NCBI GenBank assembly: GCA_900540095.1
Contig: UQEO01000001.1
Span: 4,649 to 68,648 of the forward strand
Length of the DNA: 64,000 bases
From: an uncultured Collinsella sp.
Lineage (GTDB): Bacteria > Actinomycetota > Coriobacteriia > Coriobacteriales > Coriobacteriaceae
Direction: 5' to 3'
Under the pieces are notes generated by a model. That model did no database searches, was not told where the DNA came from, and was given only the letters and a program-made list of their open reading frames with translations. Positions 16,728 through 25,568 of the stretch are shown piece by piece (within the stretch, counting starts at the first letter, position 1; every line of letters begins with the position of its first letter). The translations under genes were made by a program, and so were the position numbers.

Positions 16728-17954
16728 TTAAGCCTGGGCAGCGGCAGAGCTAGGGCCCTGGACCTTGGCCCATGTCTTGAGCGACAGCGTGTCGATCTCG
16801 ATAAAGCCGGCGCTGGCCTTCTCGTCAAACGTGGTGTCGCGGTCGTAGGTAGCCAGACCGTAGTCGTAGAGGCTGAAGGGGCTCTTGCGGCCGACGACAT
16901 GGCAGTTGCCCTTAAAGAACTTCAGACGGACGGTGCCGGTCACGAACTTCTGGGTATCGTCCATAAAGGCGTCGAGCGCGTTCTTGAGCGGGCTGTACCA
17001 CTGGCCGTTATACACGGCGGTGGCCCAATCCTGCTCGAGCTTAATCTTAGTCTTGAGCAGGTCGCCCTCGACGCAGATGTCCTCGAGCGCCTTGTGGGCG
17101 GTGATGAGCGTCAGGGCGCCGGGAACCTCATAGCACTCGCGGCTCTTGAGGCCCACCAGACGGTCCTCAACCAGGTCGAGACGGCCAAAGCCGTTGTCGC
17201 CCGAAATCTTGTTGAGGGCGATGACGATCTCGGAGAGCTTCATCTTCTTGCCGTCGACGGCGACGGGCTTGCCGGCCTCAAACTCAATCTCGGTATACGT
17301 CGGCGTGTCGGGCGTGTCCTCGGGATTCTTGGTCATAACCCAAGCGTCGTCGAGCGGCTCGTTCCAGGGATCCTCCAGGTGGCCGCACTCAATGGCACGA
17401 CCCCACAGGTTGTCGTCGATGGAATAGGGGTTGTCGTTGGCACCCTCGGGAACCGGCACGTTGTGAGCGTGGGCATAGGCGACCTCGTCGGGACGGCACT
17501 TCAAGTCCCACTCGCGAACCGGGGCGATAACCTTGAGCTCAGGGTCGAGGGCCTTGACGGCAGCCTCGAAGCGGACCTGGTCGTTACCCTTGCCGGTGCA
17601 GCCGTGGGCGACGTAGGTCGCGCCAAACTCGTGAGCGACCTCGACAAGCTTCTTGGCGAGCAGCGGACGAGACAGGGCGGAGAGCAGCGGGTACTTGTTC
17701 TCGTACATGGAGTTTGCAGCGATGGCCTTGGTCAGGAACTCATCGGAGAACTCGTCGCGCAGGTCGAGCACCTGGCAATCGAGAACGCCCAGGTCAAGCG
17801 CCTTCTGCTTCTTGGCATCCAGTCCGGTCTCTTCCTGGCCCACGTTGCCGCAGACACAAACGACATCGAGATTCTTCTCGTCCTGGAGCCACTTGACACA
17901 TACGGATGTATCAAGACCACCGGAATATGCGAGAACGACTTTTTCCTTGCTCAT
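16728..17954 (-). CDS. argG: Argininosuccinate synthase
   Basis: Joins citrulline and aspartate with ATP to give argininosuccinate. 408 aa. The ATP pyrophosphatase P-loop AYSGGLDTS is at residues 9-17, and THGCTGKGNDQVRFE-type sequence (AHGCTGKGNDQVRFE) binds citrulline and aspartate. The ATG at 17954 follows GAAAGGA by seven bases; the frame is open for 17 codons upstream. A probable Arg-rich leader peptide and hairpins lie 200-280 bp upstream, suggesting control by arginine supply. It is followed by the 56-aa ORF and argH. Confidence 0.95.
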   Translation of the reverse strand: MSKEKVVLAYSGGLDTSVCVKWLQDEKNLDVVCVCGNVGQEETGLDAKKQKALDLGVLDCQVLDLRDEFSDEFLTKAIAANSMYENKYPLLSALSRPLLAKKLVEVAHEFGATYVAHGCTGKGNDQVRFEAAVKALDPELKVIAPVREWDLKCRPDEVAYAHAHNVPVPEGANDNPYSIDDNLWGRAIECGHLEDPWNEPLDDAWVMTKNPEDTPDTPTYTEIEFEAGKPVAVDGKKMKLSEIVIALNKISGDNGFGRLDLVEDRLVGLKSRECYEVPGALTLITAHKALEDICVEGDLLKTKIKLEQDWATAVYNGQWYSPLKNALDAFMDDTQKFVTGTVRLKFFKGNCHVVGRKSPFSLYDYGLATYDRDTTFDEKASAGFIEIDTLSLKTWAKVQGPSSAAAQA

Positions 17955-18057
17955 GGCTGTTTCCTTTCGCCCTTGGTAGCTAGTTAGAACATCGGTCAGT
18001 TGCAAGTCATTTCAAGGTCATATACCGTGCAATATCAGGTTAAATAGCAAAAATCAG

Positions 18058-18162
18058 CACATACATGCCCTAGAAACATGCAGCAATGTCGTGCTAAAAC
18101 CCAACGACCTCAAAATGACTCTGTTGAGGCAATTCGCCCCATGCGGACCGAGACGATTGTTA
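18058..18162 (-). promoter_or_regulatory. Candidate attenuator structures in the argG leader
   Basis: After the leader ORF the minus strand can form hairpin 1, CCGAcGACGAT / ATCGTCTCGG around AACA, which contains the last Arg codons and the stop codon. Further on, CCTCAA / TTGAGG forms hairpin 2, followed by TCGTTGGGTTTT. The CCCGACGAC of hairpin 1 can alternatively pair with GTCGTTGGG next to that T-run (one G-U). Two mutually exclusive folds are thus possible, the arrangement expected for ribosome-mediated attenuation. The fold energies were not computed. Confidence 0.45.
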
Positions 18163-18234
18163 TCGTCGTCGGGAAATTGCGCGCTGGCGTCGGATGGCAT
18201 TGTCTGCAGTGGTGATGATCTTTACGAACTGCAT
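18160..18234 (-). CDS. Arginine-rich leader peptide (24 aa) upstream of argG
   Basis: Start ATG at 18234, stop TAA at 18160. It begins MQFVKIITTADNA and finishes IRRQRAISRRR followed by the stop, so six of the last ten residues are arginine; the final three codons are CGA CGA CGA, probably rare in this GC-rich genome. The ribosome-binding site is excellent: GAAAGGAG lies six bases before the ATG. The same strand leads to argG, whose start is 205 bp further on. Composition, placement and the overlapping hairpin all fit a leader that senses charged tRNA-Arg. It is too short to be a normal enzyme gene. Confidence 0.7.
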   Translation of the reverse strand: MQFVKIITTADNAIRRQRAISRRR

Positions 18235-18508
18235 CTGCCTCTCCTTTCACGTATCGCCGGGCGCAATTCTAATATCGTAAACGGTACCTTTTCATCGGTA
18301 AGCGGTTGTTTTTCCGTCTCCGTTTTCGATGGTCGCTATATTACGCTAAAGTGCCTGCTGCACAAGCGACAAATTCAAATATCTGAAAAGTTTTTTCATT
18401 AGTTTGTGAAATGCAGTGCAAATACGCTGCGTTCCTGCGAAAATACGCCTGACTACGAGTTGATGGTTATAACATCTGAAACAATTTCGAAACGAAAGGC
18501 GCGCTTTT

Positions 18509-19336
18509 ATGCAAACTTACGAATCGGACGCCAATATTGGAAACATTAAGATTCTCGCCGTTGATATGGACAAGACGCTTCTCACCGACGAGCGCGTGCT
18601 ACCTCAGGGTCTTGATGAGCGCCTGGACAAGCTCGCCGAGGCTGGCATCGTGTTCTGCCCCGCTAGCGGACGTCCGGCCCCCAAGCTCGAGGAGATGTTC
18701 GAGGGCATCAAGAACCGCCTCGCCTTTTGTCCCGACAACGGAGCCTGCGTCATCTATCGCGGCAACTATATCTATAAGAGCAACATCGATGTGGCGCTGT
18801 ATCAGCAGGTCTTGAGCCGTGCCTCGGAGGACCCGCGCGCCGTTCCCGTCCTGTGCTGCTTCGACGAGTTCTACGTGCTTGCCCGCGACCATCAGTACCA
18901 CGACGAGATCAGCGTCTACTACAACACAATCAACTACGTCGACAGCTTTGAGGGCATTGATTTCGAGTCCAACAAGATTTCGGTCTTCTTCCCCGGCTAC
19001 GACGCCGAGCCCGCTTTCCGCGAGACCTATAGCCCCGAGTTCTCGGACAAGCTCTATGTCACCAATGCCGGCCGCGAGTGGATCGACTTTATGAACCTGG
19101 GTGTCGACAAGGGCGCCGGCGTCGCGCATCTGTGCGAGCACCTGGGCATCGATATCGCTGACGCCGCTGCCGCGGGCGATACGTACAATGACATCCCCAT
19201 GCTGGAGCGCGTCGGTCACAGCTTTATCGTGGACAACGCCGAGGAGCACATGAACGCGCACGCCAAGTGGCGCATTCCGAGCAACAACGACGGGGGCGTA
19301 CTGACGCTCATCGACGCCATCTTGGCGGCTCGTTAA
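18509..19336 (+). CDS. Cof-type HAD-IIB phosphatase
   Basis: A 275-aa member of HAD subfamily IIB. Motif I is VDMDKTLL (D19, D21), PASGRP is motif II, the lysine in VDKGAGVAHL is motif III and AAAGDTYNDIPML is motif IV; the alpha/beta cap lies between motifs II and III. Such enzymes dephosphorylate sugar phosphates, nucleotides or cofactor precursors; the substrate is not apparent. The ATG follows GAAAGG after a stretch with a TATAAC hexamer near 18471. It is divergent from argG and its leader. Confidence 0.88.
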   Translation: MQTYESDANIGNIKILAVDMDKTLLTDERVLPQGLDERLDKLAEAGIVFCPASGRPAPKLEEMFEGIKNRLAFCPDNGACVIYRGNYIYKSNIDVALYQQVLSRASEDPRAVPVLCCFDEFYVLARDHQYHDEISVYYNTINYVDSFEGIDFESNKISVFFPGYDAEPAFRETYSPEFSDKLYVTNAGREWIDFMNLGVDKGAGVAHLCEHLGIDIADAAAAGDTYNDIPMLERVGHSFIVDNAEEHMNAHAKWRIPSNNDGGVLTLIDAILAAR

Positions 19337-19346
19337 CGCGCTCGTC

Positions 19347-19475
19347 GGACCTGGCCGGGTGGCATGGGTTAACTTTTCGCTCGGTCAGGTCCTGCGCAAG
19401 ACGAAAGCCACATTAAGTGGCTTTCTTTGCGTGCGGAATCTACGAAAAGTTAACCCATGCCACCCGGCCAGGTCC
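19347..19475. repeat. Perfect 33-bp inverted repeat with nested hairpin
   Basis: Arms 19347-19379 and 19443-19475 are exact complements over 33 nt (outer end GGACCTGGCCGGGTGG). The 63-nt interior holds a second hairpin, GAAAGCCAC / GTGGCTTTC around ATTAA followed by TTTGCG, which resembles a terminator for the plus-strand gene. The element lies between the convergent HAD gene and polA. Confidence 0.88.
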
Positions 19476-19543
19476 TGCGGTGACTTGCTTGCCGCCTGGA
19501 TGGCATCTTGCGTGTCTAGATACTTGGCTGAATTTAATTGAAC

Positions 19544-19585
19544 GAAGGGGGCTCCTTGTTGGCAAGGAGCCCCCTTCTGTTTTTG
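19544..19585 (+). terminator. Strong terminator between convergent HAD gene and polA
   Basis: Stem GAAGGGGGCTCCTT with its exact complement around GTTGGC, followed on the plus strand by TGTTTTTGG. On the minus strand the following tract is less T-rich, but the same stem could stop polA transcripts. Confidence 0.8.
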
Positions 19586-19611
19586 GTTACTTTGGAACTG
19601 TGGTTGCTTTC

Positions 19612-22362
19612 CTATTTCGCGTCTGCCCAGGTTATGCCGGTGCTGGCTTCGGCGATCAACGGTACGCGGAGGTCTACTACGTGTTCCATGACGTCGCGGA
19701 CCATGGCGGTTAGGCGCTCGACTTCGTCGACGGGGCACTCAAAGTCCAGTTCGTCGTGCACCTGCAGGATCATGTGGGCGGCAAAGCCCTCTTCTTCCAG
19801 GCGGCGGCTTACGCGGGCCATGGCGATCTTGATGATGTCGGCGGCGGTGCCCTGCATGGGGTGGTTCATGGCCGTGCGTTCGCCAAAGCCGCGAAGCTGC
19901 GGATTTTTGGCCTTGAGCTCGGGAATATGGCGTCTGCGGCCGTACATGGTCTCGGCGTAGCCCGTCTGCTTAGCACGCGCCACCACGTTGTCGAGGAACA
20001 TGCGCACGCCCGGATAGGCCTCGTAGTAGCGGTCGATCATTTCGCGCGCCTCGGCCATCGAGATATGCAGCGACTGCGACAGACCGTAGGCCTGCTGGCC
20101 GTACACGATGCCAAAGTTCACGGCCTTGGCGCGGCTGCGCAAATCGGGCGTTACCTCGGACACGGGAACGCCAAACACACGCGCGGCCGTCTCGGCGTGG
20201 AAGTCCTCGCCCTCGTTAAAGGCGCGCACCAGGTGCTCGTCACCCGAAAGATGCGCCAGCAGACGCAGCTCGATCTGCGAGTAGTCCACCGCCAAAAAGA
20301 CGCTGCCCTCGCCCGCCGAGAACGCCGTCTTGACGGTACGCCCCAGCTCCGAGCGCGTCGGAATGTTCTGCAGGTTCGGGTCGCTCGAGGACAGACGCCC
20401 CGTCGCGGTGATGGTCTGGTTGTACGTGGTGTGCACTCGACCGTCGCCACGGCGCAACGGACCTAGCGTGTCCAGATAGGTCGACTTAATCTTGGACTTC
20501 TCACGCCAGTCCAAAATCAGGCGCACGATCTCGTGGTCGCGGGCAAGGTCGCTCAACACCTTGGCGTTGGTCGAATAGTAACCGCGCTTGGTCTTCTTGA
20601 GGCCCTTGGTCGGAAGCCCCATCACATCAAACAGCACGTGCGAGAGTTGCATGGGGCTGCCGATGTTAAAGGTCTCGTCACCGGCAAGGTCGCGAATGCT
20701 TCGCTCGACCTCGGTGATCTGGGTCGCCAGACCCTCGGACAGACTGTGCAGGCGATCGGGGTCCACGAGCATGCCCGCGCGCTCCATCTTGGCAAGCACC
20801 GGCACAAGCGGCATCTCGATGCCATCGAACACGTTGACGGCGTTCTCGCGGGTCATGCGGTCGCGCAGCGGTGCGACCAGCGCCAGCGTCAAGGCCGCCG
20901 TACGGGCGGCGGGTGCAGGAGCGTCCTCGCCGGTACCCTCTGCACCGCGCGCCGCAGGCAGCGCCATCTGCAGATAGGTATCGGCCAGATACGCCTCATC
21001 GAACTCGGAGCGGTCGGAATCCAGCAGGTAGGCGGCAACCACGGTATCGAAGATGCGCGTGGAATCGGCAGACAGCGGGTCCATGAGCTCGGGCTCAGAG
21101 GAATCGATAGGCGAAAGCTCGTGCAGCAGCGCCTTCATATCCGGGCTCGCCACGCGGCCCTCCATAAACAGGCGCGCGAGCACGCCGGCAATCACGCCGT
21201 GGGCGAAGTTAAAGCCCTCAACCTCAGCCGCCGCACCGCCGTCGCCCTCCTCGAGCGCGAACAGGCCCTTGGACGTCGCCAACCACAGCGTGCGCGTCAG
21301 TCCAAAGAGCGCGCCCTCTTCCTTGTCGTCGTCCACCACGGCGGCGACCCACTCGCCGGCATCAATCGCGCGGGAGACCTCAGCCGCAACGGCACCAAGC
21401 GCGTCGGCATCGCCGGCGGCTGCGCGAACCATCGCAGGTATCTCAAACACACTGGAGGCAGTAGCAGCCCCGCCCTCGCCGCCAATCAGCGCCAAGAAGC
21501 GATTCTGCATGGCCGTAATGCCAAGCGTGCCCAGCGCCGCGGAAACCTCATCGGCAGAATACGCCGGGAAGGACGTCGCCTCAAAATCGAGCTCAACGGG
21601 CGCATCGGTGCGGATGGTCGCGACCTTGCGGCTCAGCAGGGCATCGTCGATGTGCGCGCGCAGGTTTTCGCCCATCTTGCCCTTGACCTCGTCGGCATGT
21701 GCGATGACCTCGTCCAGGCTACCGTACTGCGCAATGAGCGCGCTCGCCTTTTTGGGGCCGATGCCCGGCACGCCGGGGATGTTATCGGACGTGTCGCCCT
21801 TCAGACCATAAAAGTCGGGCACGAGCGCCGGCGTAATGCCGTGATACAAGTCATCCACGCTCTCGGGCGTCATGATCGCCACGTCGGACAGGCCCTTGCG
21901 GGTCGAGACCACGTTGACGTGCTCGGTCACGAGCTGATACATATCGCGATCACCGGTCACCAGCAGCATGTCACAGCCGGCCTGCTCGCCCAGGCGCGCC
22001 ATAGTGCCCAGGATGTCATCGCCTTCCCAGCCCTCGGACTGCAAAATCGGCACGTTGAGCGCGGCGAGCAGCTCCTTAATCATGGGAAACTGCGCGTGCA
22101 GATCGGGGTCCATGGGCGGGCGCTGAGCCTTGTACTGCGGCAGCATCTCCATGCGCACGCGCGGCTTGCCCTTGTCAAACGCCACAACAACGCCGTCGGG
22201 ATTAAAGGCGTCAATCATCTTGAGGAACATATTCAAAAAGCCAAAGATCGCGTTGGTGGGACGACCGTCCGGCGCGTTCATGGTGGGCGGCACGGCGTGG
22301 AAGGCGCGGTGCATGAGCGAGTTGCCGTCGATAACGGCAAAGGTGCGGCGCTTGTCAGACAT
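19612..22362 (-). CDS. polA: DNA polymerase I
   Basis: Replicative gap-filling and repair polymerase, 916 aa. The N-terminal third is a 5'-3' exonuclease with the aspartate clusters AVIDGNSLMHR, WEGDDILGT, VTGDRDMYQLV and YGLKGDTSDNIPG. The middle 3'-5' exonuclease-like domain lacks recognisable Exo motifs (I see no DxE pair), so proofreading is probably absent. The C-terminal polymerase domain has motif A (FLAVDYSQIELR), motif B (RAKAVNFGIVYGQ) and motif C (QVHDELDFEC). The ATG at 22362 has GCGAGG seven bases upstream. It is divergent from the aminopeptidase gene. Confidence 0.96.
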   Translation of the reverse strand: MSDKRRTFAVIDGNSLMHRAFHAVPPTMNAPDGRPTNAIFGFLNMFLKMIDAFNPDGVVVAFDKGKPRVRMEMLPQYKAQRPPMDPDLHAQFPMIKELLAALNVPILQSEGWEGDDILGTMARLGEQAGCDMLLVTGDRDMYQLVTEHVNVVSTRKGLSDVAIMTPESVDDLYHGITPALVPDFYGLKGDTSDNIPGVPGIGPKKASALIAQYGSLDEVIAHADEVKGKMGENLRAHIDDALLSRKVATIRTDAPVELDFEATSFPAYSADEVSAALGTLGITAMQNRFLALIGGEGGAATASSVFEIPAMVRAAAGDADALGAVAAEVSRAIDAGEWVAAVVDDDKEEGALFGLTRTLWLATSKGLFALEEGDGGAAAEVEGFNFAHGVIAGVLARLFMEGRVASPDMKALLHELSPIDSSEPELMDPLSADSTRIFDTVVAAYLLDSDRSEFDEAYLADTYLQMALPAARGAEGTGEDAPAPAARTAALTLALVAPLRDRMTRENAVNVFDGIEMPLVPVLAKMERAGMLVDPDRLHSLSEGLATQITEVERSIRDLAGDETFNIGSPMQLSHVLFDVMGLPTKGLKKTKRGYYSTNAKVLSDLARDHEIVRLILDWREKSKIKSTYLDTLGPLRRGDGRVHTTYNQTITATGRLSSSDPNLQNIPTRSELGRTVKTAFSAGEGSVFLAVDYSQIELRLLAHLSGDEHLVRAFNEGEDFHAETAARVFGVPVSEVTPDLRSRAKAVNFGIVYGQQAYGLSQSLHISMAEAREMIDRYYEAYPGVRMFLDNVVARAKQTGYAETMYGRRRHIPELKAKNPQLRGFGERTAMNHPMQGTAADIIKIAMARVSRRLEEEGFAAHMILQVHDELDFECPVDEVERLTAMVRDVMEHVVDLRVPLIAEASTGITWADAK

Positions 22363-22528
22363 ATTGAATACCTCGCTTTGGGCTGGGCACGGTTTGCTCA
22401 CTCCAGTTTACACGCTCCCCGCCCCACGGCCACTGCACATTAGTCTTCCCCGCCGCCGCGAGCCCGCGCGTGATACGATGGCTCACGGTACATCAACCAG
22501 CACGATCGATCCGAAAGGAGCCTGCGTC

Positions 22529-23926
22529 ATGGAGCGTCCCTGCGCATGGAAAAAGTACACGCCACAGCAGATCGAGGAGCTCGAGGAGCTTTGCCGCGGC
22601 TATAAGCAGTTTTTGAGCGAGAACAAGACCGAGCGCCTGTGCGTCAAGACCGGTATCAAGATGGCCGAGGAGGCGGGCTACGTCAATCTGGAGACCGTGA
22701 TCGCCGAGGGCCGCGCGCTCAAGGCCGGCGACAAGGTGTACGCCGCCAATCACGGCAAGGACCTCATGCTCGTCAACCTGGGCACCGCCCCGCTCGAGCA
22801 GGGCTTTAACATCCTGGGCGCCCACGTGGACTCGCCGCGCCTGGACCTTAAGCAGAACCCCGCCTTCGAGGCCGGCGACATGGCTTATCTCGACACGCAC
22901 TACTACGGCGGCGTCAAGAGCTACCACTGGGTCGCTTCCCCGCTCGCACTCGTAGGCGTCATCTGCAAAAAGGACGGCACCACCGTCGACATCAACATCG
23001 GCGACAAGTCGGACGACCCGGTCTTTACCATCTCCGACCTGCTGATCCACCTCTCGAGCGAGCAGATGGCCAAGCCCGCCAAGGACGCCGTCGACGCCGA
23101 GATCCTCGACGTGATCGTGGGCGGCCGCCCCGTCAAGTTTGACGAGGACGACAAGGACGCCCCCAAGGAGCCCGTCAAGCAGATGTTCCTGGACATCCTC
23201 AAGGAGCAGTACGACGTCGAGGAGGAGGACTTCCTCTCCGCCGAGATCGAGGTCGTGCCCGCCGGCCCGGCCCGCGACATGGGCCTCGACCGCTCCATGA
23301 TTCTGGGCTATGGCCACGACGACCGTGTCTGCGCCTATCCGTCCATGCTCGCCCAGATCGACGTCGCCAACGTGGAGCGCACGAGCATCACACTCATCGT
23401 CGACAAAGAGGAGATCGGTTCCGTGGGTGCCACCGGCATGACGAGCCGCTTCTTCGAGAACACCGTCGCCGAGATCATGACGCTCGCCGGCGAGGATAGC
23501 CCGCTGGCCCTGCGCCGCGCACTCGCCCACAGCCGTATGCTCTCCTCCGACGTGTCCGCCGGCTTCGACCCGGGCTACGCCGGCAAGTTCGAAACCAAGA
23601 ACGCAGCCTTTATGGGTCGCGGCCTGTGCTTTAACAAGTACACGGGCAGCCGCGGCAAGGGCGGTTCAAACGACGCCGACGCCGAGTACGTGGCCCTCGT
23701 CCGCGACATCATGGACGAGGCCGGCGTGGACTTCCAGACCTGCGAGCTCGGCCGCGTCAACGCGGGCGGCGGCGGCACCATCGCCTACATCATGGCCAAG
23801 TACGGCATGAACGTCATCGACTCCGGCGTTGCCGTCCTGTCCATGCATGCCCTGTGGGAGGTCGCCAACAAGGCCGATATCTACGAGGCCTACCGCGGCT
23901 ACAAGGCCTTCATCGAGCGCGCCTAA
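22529..23926 (+). CDS. M18 family aspartyl/general aminopeptidase
   Basis: A 465-aa zinc aminopeptidase. LGAHVDSPRLDLK has the first metal histidine (H99), DKEEIGSVGATGM holds the catalytic glutamate pair, and the final metal histidine is in VLSMHALWE. Length and motifs match bacterial M18 enzymes (ApeA/DNPEP type) that remove N-terminal residues from peptides in the cytosol. The ATG at 22529 follows GAAAGGAG by eight bases; the longer open frame upstream is the antisense of polA. A palindrome of the TTGCGGTG family starts 14 bp after the stop. Confidence 0.92.
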   Translation: MERPCAWKKYTPQQIEELEELCRGYKQFLSENKTERLCVKTGIKMAEEAGYVNLETVIAEGRALKAGDKVYAANHGKDLMLVNLGTAPLEQGFNILGAHVDSPRLDLKQNPAFEAGDMAYLDTHYYGGVKSYHWVASPLALVGVICKKDGTTVDINIGDKSDDPVFTISDLLIHLSSEQMAKPAKDAVDAEILDVIVGGRPVKFDEDDKDAPKEPVKQMFLDILKEQYDVEEEDFLSAEIEVVPAGPARDMGLDRSMILGYGHDDRVCAYPSMLAQIDVANVERTSITLIVDKEEIGSVGATGMTSRFFENTVAEIMTLAGEDSPLALRRALAHSRMLSSDVSAGFDPGYAGKFETKNAAFMGRGLCFNKYTGSRGKGGSNDADAEYVALVRDIMDEAGVDFQTCELGRVNAGGGGTIAYIMAKYGMNVIDSGVAVLSMHALWEVANKADIYEAYRGYKAFIERA

Positions 23927-23939
23927 CCAACCCTTCATC

Positions 23940-24006
23940 AGTTGCGGTGAAATACGGACTAAACTGGCCCATACACGGCCAAAACAGACCGTATTCCACC
24001 GCAACT
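23940..24006. repeat. Palindromic intergenic element, TTGCGGTG family, copy 2
   Basis: Arms of 21 nt, AGTTGCGGTGAAATACGGACT against the complement of the right arm, with two mismatched positions. It shares the outer AGTTGCGGTG with copy 1 but has a different paired interior (ATACGG/CCGTAT). It lies between the M18 gene and yaaA on the plus strand. Confidence 0.82.
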
Positions 24007-24029
24007 TCCTTTTTGGCAGAGGAGAGTTC

Positions 24030-24839
24030 ATGCTGCAGGTCATCATTTCGCCCGCCAAGCAGATGCGCGCGGCCCAAGATGCTTTTGAAGTCCTGGGCAT
24101 ACCGCCCTTTGTGCGCGAGACAGTTCGCCTCCACCGCGCACTGCTAGATATCGAGCGGAATGAAGGCAGCGGCGGCCTGCAGGCCCTTTGGAACGTGAGC
24201 GACAAGCTGCTGGGACCTTGCCTCAACACCCTGCATGAGTTCGGGCCCATCCTGAAAAGCGGCGATCTCGACAATCCCGCACTCGCCCGTCACCTCTCCC
24301 CTGCCGCCATGTCCTATCACGGCATTCAATACCAGAGCATGGCACCCGAGGTGATGGATTCCGCGCAGCTCGCATGGCTGCAAGACCATCTGTGGATCCT
24401 CTCCGGCCTCTACGGGTGCGTTCGTCCCTTTCATGCCGTCGAACCGTATCGGCTGGAGATGGGCGCGAAGCTTGTCGTCGACGGTGCCCGAGACCTCTAC
24501 GCATTTTGGAGCGATAAGCTCGCGCGGGCTATCGCCCCGGCAGGTTCAAACACCACGATCGTCAACCTCGCCAGCGTAGAGTATGCCAAAGCCGTTCTGC
24601 CCCACCTCGCGGGCGACGCCACAGCCGTCACGTGCCTCTTTGGCGAGGGTATCCGCAACGGGAAGCCCATCCAACGGTCGACCGCCAGCAAAAAGGCGCG
24701 CGGCTCCATGGTGCGGTGGATGGCAGAAAACAAGCTCGAGGATGCAAGCGAACTTACCGCATTCAACATCGGCTATCGCCACGTCCCCGAGCTCTCATAC
24801 CTAGGCACCCTCATGTTCATCAACGAACAGATGCTCTAG
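24030..24839 (+). CDS. yaaA: Peroxide-stress/DNA-binding protein YaaA (UPF0246)
   Basis: A 269-aa member of the YaaA family. Conserved blocks: VIISPAKQM at the N-terminus, the YHGIQYQSM region, LWILSGLYGCVRPFHAVEPYRLEMG, and RGSMVRWMAENKLED near the C-terminus. In E. coli the family limits free iron and damage under hydrogen peroxide stress; the role in an anaerobe is inferred. The ATG at 24030 has GAGGAG five bases upstream. Palindromes of the same family flank the gene on both sides. Confidence 0.9.
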   Translation: MLQVIISPAKQMRAAQDAFEVLGIPPFVRETVRLHRALLDIERNEGSGGLQALWNVSDKLLGPCLNTLHEFGPILKSGDLDNPALARHLSPAAMSYHGIQYQSMAPEVMDSAQLAWLQDHLWILSGLYGCVRPFHAVEPYRLEMGAKLVVDGARDLYAFWSDKLARAIAPAGSNTTIVNLASVEYAKAVLPHLAGDATAVTCLFGEGIRNGKPIQRSTASKKARGSMVRWMAENKLEDASELTAFNIGYRHVPELSYLGTLMFINEQML

Positions 24840-24879
24840 AGCCGGCACCCAACACTGACCCGCTCAGCCTTCTCTATAT

Positions 24880-24947
24880 AACTTGCGGTGGAATAATTCC
24901 TATTTGAGCCTTTTTCGCACAATCAGGAACTATTCCACCGCAACTTT
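24880..24947. repeat. Palindromic intergenic element, TTGCGGTG family, copy 3
   Basis: Left arm CTTGCGGTGGAATAATTCCT and right arm AGGAACTATTCCACCGCAAC pair imperfectly around about 24 nt. The GGTGGAATAgTTCC interior is closest to copy 4 at 63941. Between yaaA (plus) and the minus-strand hypothetical gene, so it may stop both transcripts. Confidence 0.82.
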
Positions 24948-24973
24948 TATGAATTGGCTGCTAGGCTCGACAC

Positions 24974-25495
24974 CTATTCTGCTAGACCGTCGGCCTTTGC
25001 AATCCCGTTTGTCGAACCGTCCTGATAGACAATCTTGACGTGCTCGACCTCGGACACCGCAACACCCGACGGGGGCTCCAGGCGCCATTCCGTCAGCGCG
25101 ATATCCATCGTCGTGGGCACATCCCCTTGATCTTTGAGCTTCACCGTCAACGTTTTGAACGTCGCATCATACGTCACGCGTTCGATTTCCTCACCAGGAA
25201 TAGACCCACCACTCAGCTGCAACTGCACAAACTCATCGCACGGGTACCAATAATCGCCCGGAACGGCGAGCGTATTGGCATTACCGCCAGTACTCCTCAC
25301 CGTCATAATCGGTAGGCTATCATCAGCCTCGAACTCCCATGCAGCGCCGCCGCGACCACCAAACGTCCAGATACAAAAGGCAATCACCAGCACGGCAAGC
25401 ACCGCAAAACCGATCGCGACAAGGCCATGGTGCGCACGGCTTTCCTCGGCCGATACATCCCATTGCGTCTCTCGATATAGATGCTTGTCTTCCAT
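24974..25495 (-). CDS. Membrane-anchored protein of unknown function (173 aa)
   Basis: Not recognised. The protein has a short charged cytoplasmic N-terminus, one clear transmembrane helix at about residues 25-45 (LVAIGFAVLAVLVIAFCIW), then an extracytoplasmic domain of about 125 residues rich in beta-strand-like segments and with a single cysteine in YPCDEF. The ATG at 25495 follows GAGGAGG by five bases; the frame stays open far upstream only because it runs antisense to thiC. It is divergent from the thiC riboswitch. Confidence 0.7.
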   Translation of the reverse strand: MEDKHLYRETQWDVSAEESRAHHGLVAIGFAVLAVLVIAFCIWTFGGRGGAAWEFEADDSLPIMTVRSTGGNANTLAVPGDYWYPCDEFVQLQLSGGSIPGEEIERVTYDATFKTLTVKLKDQGDVPTTMDIALTEWRLEPPSGVAVSEVEHVKIVYQDGSTNGIAKADGLAE

Positions 25496-25568
25496 GTTCG
25501 CCTCCTCACAGGCACGCTCGTTAGGCCAATCGTACCCATTCGAGCTATACTTGAGCCCATTACATAAA

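Noticed and set aside
18091..18402. Plus-strand 103-aa ORF upstream of the Cof-type phosphatase
   Set aside because: No ribosome-binding site, low-complexity Ser/Cys composition, and it lies opposite the argG leader, which explains the region better.
20533..22443. Plus-strand ORF of 636 codons
   Set aside because: Antisense to polA; composition (His, Arg, Gly, Ala) is that of a shadow frame and no domain is seen.
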